From Candidatus Zixiibacteriota bacterium (GTDB taxonomy: Bacteria > Zixibacteria > MSB-5A5 > GN15 > PGXB01), in assembly GCA_900498245.1 (NCBI GenBank), contig LS998015.1, positions 2,321,834 to 2,385,833 on the forward strand: a DNA stretch of 64,000 nucleotides, in the 5' to 3' direction. The position numbers were made by a program, and so were the translations under genes. Positions 61,411 through 64,000 of the stretch are shown piece by piece. Numbering within the stretch: the first letter of the stretch is position 1; every line of letters starts with the position of its first letter. The notes below the pieces were generated by a model, which was not told where the DNA came from, searched no databases, and worked only from the letters and a program-made list of their open reading frames with translations.

Positions 61411-64000
61411 ATGGACAAATTCAATTTCGTTCCCCGCGGGTATGAATTAATCCGTTTCCTGGGAAGCGGGGGAACGGCCAGTGTATATCTGGCGCGTCGC
61501 CGAAGCGACGGGCGGATCTTTGCGCTCAAGGCACCGCTGACCGACTCTTCACTTTCACTTTCAGTCTTTTTGCCGCTAATCAGGCGAGAGCACCAGCTTA
61601 TCTCGGAATTGAATTACCCCGGCCTGGTACGGGTCAATGGCATCGATGAGACAATCGAGCCCCACCCATTTCTGATATTGGACTTCTGTCCCGGCCCGAC
61701 CCTGGATCAGATTGAACGGGCTTTACCTCTGCCGATAGTGTTGAATATATTGTCATCGATCAGCATTAATCTGTATTTTCTTCATTTGGCCGGAATTTAT
61801 CACGGTGACCTGAAACCGCACAATGTCTTTCTGACCGCGGAACCGGAATCGTATGGAACGGGCAGGCATATTTATTCTAAACTTTCCGATTTCTCCCTGT
61901 CACTGAAAGCGGGTGAGGCGATACCGGCGCGCCTGGGCATGGGAACAGTGGGATATATGGCTCCCGAAACGATTGGCCGGAATCTTTTGGATTCTCAATC
62001 GGATATTTTTTCGCTCGGTGTTATCGGATATAAATTAGCAGCCGGCAAACATCCCTTTATGGCCGACGAGGAAAAGACCGATCCGGTGAGGATAAACGCC
62101 GCGGTTACGGAAACCTGTCCTCCGGCTCCGGCGGAACTGATTGATTCCGTTTCGAGAGAACTCTCCGATCTAATCGTACAAATGCTGGAAAAAGATCCGC
62201 TGAAACGCCCCCGGAACGGTTATTTTATCTGCGAGCAATTGGAAAGATGCGGCGCGACTTACCCATTCAGAAGAATGATTCATCCCAAACACTTGCTGGC
62301 CGCGACCGAAGAAGAGCCGGCGCATGATTTTCTGGCGAAGAAGTTCTGGAATTTGAATGACTGCGAGAAAGACGCCATTCTGGATATCGCCGGTAATGAT
62401 CGAAACATATTGCGCCTTCTGTTAGAGGCCAATTTTCTGTATGGCGGAATTGTCTGGCGAGACGGCAAATTGAACTTGACCGGCAAGGGGCTTCGCTGTC
62501 CGAAATATATTGCTCGCGTCCTCAAAGGAGAATTTTCCCGGTTGCCGCTGGGGGAAAAGAAAGAGGTCGTTTGGGCGGCAGTGACGGGACGCCACGAGTC
62601 CCTGCCGCCGGATAAGTTTCTGAAATTCAACAGATTGCCGGAATCACTGATACGGCCGGTCACGAATTTAATCCGACAGAATCTATCGACGGCATCGATA
62701 CACCGACTTTCAAATTCCCTGGCCCGGTCGTTTATGCATGATACCTCGAAGGTTCGCTTGACGGCGCAGCTGTTCCTTCAGGGCGGCAATATTTCGGACG
62801 GCTTCGGGACCATTATCGACGGCATCAACGAGCATCTCAGCAATCACGAACTTGGCACGGCCTTTACTCTTTTGGATCAACTCGAGGCGGCGTGTAGCGA
62901 CTGCCGGGATATGGAGAAACTCAAAACCGTACTCATGAAAAAAGGTGACGCTCGAAAAATGACCGGCGACGCCGTAAACGCTGAAAAAATATATCTCAGC
63001 ATAGTTGATCTTTATAAAAATCTTCCGGCGGATAAAATCCTGGCGGAGACATATAAAGACCTGGGCGACCTATTTAAGATGAAATTGGATTATCCCTCCG
63101 GCATAGATTATCTGCGGGAAGCGGAGAAAATATACACTGCCATTAACGATGAGCTGGAACTGTCACATACTCTCAATAATATCGGAAATATATATTCCAT
63201 CAGTAATGATACGACAAGCGCCTATACGTCATTCCGGCGGGCTCTTCGGCTTCAGAAGCGTTTGAAAGCAACCGGCGATGCCGCCTCGACTCTGAACAAT
63301 ATTGCGGTCATATTTTATATGCGGGGTCGTTTCAAGCGGGCCTCGCGTTTGTTCAAAATCAGTCTTGGCCTGACAACCGAGACTGGAAGCGCCGTGGAAA
63401 TCGCCCGTGCTCACAATAACTTGGGGTTTTTATATCTCGAAATGGGCGAATTTGCGCAGAGCCAGAATCACCTGAAGGAATCGCTGTCAATAAATCGTCG
63501 GATCGGCAATAAGAAGGAATTGCTGTTCAATCTTGATAATCTGGCGCAGGTTATGATATCATCGGGTCATCTGAAAGAAGCCCTGACATATCTCAAAGAA
63601 GGTAAGGCCCTCGCGGCGGAACTGGAGGATGTGCCTCATACTTCCATATTTTTGGCCGCCATGGGTCTGGTGCAAAGGCGGCTGGGGCTCCTGGGAAGTG
63701 CGCTTGAGAGTCTTCACAACGCTCAAAATCTCGCCCGCGATTTGTCGGATCAGAGGGAGACCGCCTTACGACAAATTTCCCTGGCGGAGATATATTTTAT
63801 GATGAAGGATCCGAAAAGGGCCAAGGAAGAACTGGAAGAAGCCGAGACCAAGATTCCGCCGGACGATAAAAAAGTTCTCTATTACCTGAACGCAACCGAA
63901 GGAATAGTACTGAATTCATGCGAATATCTTGAAAAAGCCGCTACATTAGCCCTCGAACTCCACAGCCCGAGGGATTATTGGATCGCAAAACTGAAGATGG
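61411..64000 (+). CDS. Ser/Thr protein kinase with C-terminal TPRs (cut by window edge)
   Basis: An open frame from ATG 61411 to the window end (863 residues visible). The kinase domain (about residues 8-270) has GSGGTASVYLA (18-28), lysine K40 in FALK, HGDLKPHN (131-138) and GTVGYMAPE (178-186). The DFG motif reads DFS (160-162), and HGD replaces HRD. A middle region with no known domain is followed by at least six TPRs (from about residue 510), such as TLNNIGNIY and AHNNLGFLY. It is co-transcribed with the histidine kinase (2-base gap). Confidence 0.88.
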   Translation, partial: MDKFNFVPRGYELIRFLGSGGTASVYLARRRSDGRIFALKAPLTDSSLSLSVFLPLIRREHQLISELNYPGLVRVNGIDETIEPHPFLILDFCPGPTLDQIERALPLPIVLNILSSISINLYFLHLAGIYHGDLKPHNVFLTAEPESYGTGRHIYSKLSDFSLSLKAGEAIPARLGMGTVGYMAPETIGRNLLDSQSDIFSLGVIGYKLAAGKHPFMADEEKTDPVRINAAVTETCPPAPAELIDSVSRELSDLIVQMLEKDPLKRPRNGYFICEQLERCGATYPFRRMIHPKHLLAATEEEPAHDFLAKKFWNLNDCEKDAILDIAGNDRNILRLLLEANFLYGGIVWRDGKLNLTGKGLRCPKYIARVLKGEFSRLPLGEKKEVVWAAVTGRHESLPPDKFLKFNRLPESLIRPVTNLIRQNLSTASIHRLSNSLARSFMHDTSKVRLTAQLFLQGGNISDGFGTIIDGINEHLSNHELGTAFTLLDQLEAACSDCRDMEKLKTVLMKKGDARKMTGDAVNAEKIYLSIVDLYKNLPADKILAETYKDLGDLFKMKLDYPSGIDYLREAEKIYTAINDELELSHTLNNIGNIYSISNDTTSAYTSFRRALRLQKRLKATGDAASTLNNIAVIFYMRGRFKRASRLFKISLGLTTETGSAVEIARAHNNLGFLYLEMGEFAQSQNHLKESLSINRRIGNKKELLFNLDNLAQVMISSGHLKEALTYLKEGKALAAELEDVPHTSIFLAAMGLVQRRLGLLGSALESLHNAQNLARDLSDQRETALRQISLAEIYFMMKDPKRAKEELEEAETKIPPDDKKVLYYLNATEGIVLNSCEYLEKAATLALELHSPRDYWIAKLKM

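Noticed and set aside
62280-62663. Minus-strand frame of 127 residues
   Set aside because: Antisense to the Ser/Thr kinase frame that runs to the window end.

Overview
The window looks like a piece of chromosome from an uncultured bacterium of the FCB (Fibrobacteres-Chlorobi-Bacteroidetes) superphylum, plausibly a Zixibacteria-like candidate phylum. This is an inference. It rests on a very large SprA-type outer-membrane protein, DUF3078 and OmpA/TSP3 barrels, a split glycine decarboxylase (gcvPA/gcvPB), separate heptose kinase and adenylyltransferase genes (Gram-negative LPS), DUF1844 and DUF3467 proteins, class II (B12) ribonucleotide reductase and ThyX. No rRNA, tRNA, CRISPR array, transposase, integrase or phage gene was recognised. 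Most of the window is a densely packed core genome on the minus strand. The right end is a plus-strand signalling block.

Layout. 1-3645 (minus): a PgpH-like HD phosphohydrolase (cut by the window edge), PhoH and AspRS. 3820-4387 (plus): an EIIA-Ntr-like PTS protein behind a near-consensus sigma-70 promoter. 4389-7835: an accessory stretch with a PEBP-family secreted protein, three poorly characterised genes and a cluster of small hairpin repeats, including one pair whose arms covary. 7836-9939: slipin/NfeD. 10036-25294 (minus): amidohydrolase, selB, selA, an M28 lipoprotein peptidase, sprA, murB, DUF1844 and recG. selA and selB imply selenocysteine use. 25427-26326 (plus): DUF3078 barrel.

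26386-29449 (minus): a pyrR-pyrB-pyrC operon whose leader carries a recognisable PyrR RNA-binding loop just after a sigma-70 promoter. 29464-40109 (minus): a fused ECF-type double ATPase, gcvPB, a thioredoxin/TPR lipoprotein, gcvPA, gcvH, accC, pilT, accB, an M24 peptidase and a TPR protein. This unites glycine cleavage and acetyl-CoA carboxylase genes with a twitching ATPase in their midst. 40185-43225 (minus): a PqqD-like/M50/HlyD fusion, a small zinc-ribbon membrane protein and DUF3467. 43309-44809 (plus): ADP-heptose genes. 44931-53379 (minus): OmpA, aquaporin, pyrE, acpS, an unknown protein, nrdJ, thyX and a lipoprotein.

53898-64000 (plus): a STAS antagonist, an RsbW-like anti-sigma kinase and an RsbU/SpoIIE-type membrane phosphatase. 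These make a complete partner-switching set with no sigma factor nearby. They are followed by a Nudix hydrolase, a bactofilin-like domain fused to an outer-membrane barrel, a GAF/PAS histidine kinase with no response regulator, and a Ser/Thr kinase with TPRs that runs off the window. The most interesting candidates are this signalling block, the PqqD/M50/HlyD fusion, the bactofilin-barrel fusion, the SprA start anomaly and the structured DNA at about 48.55 kb.
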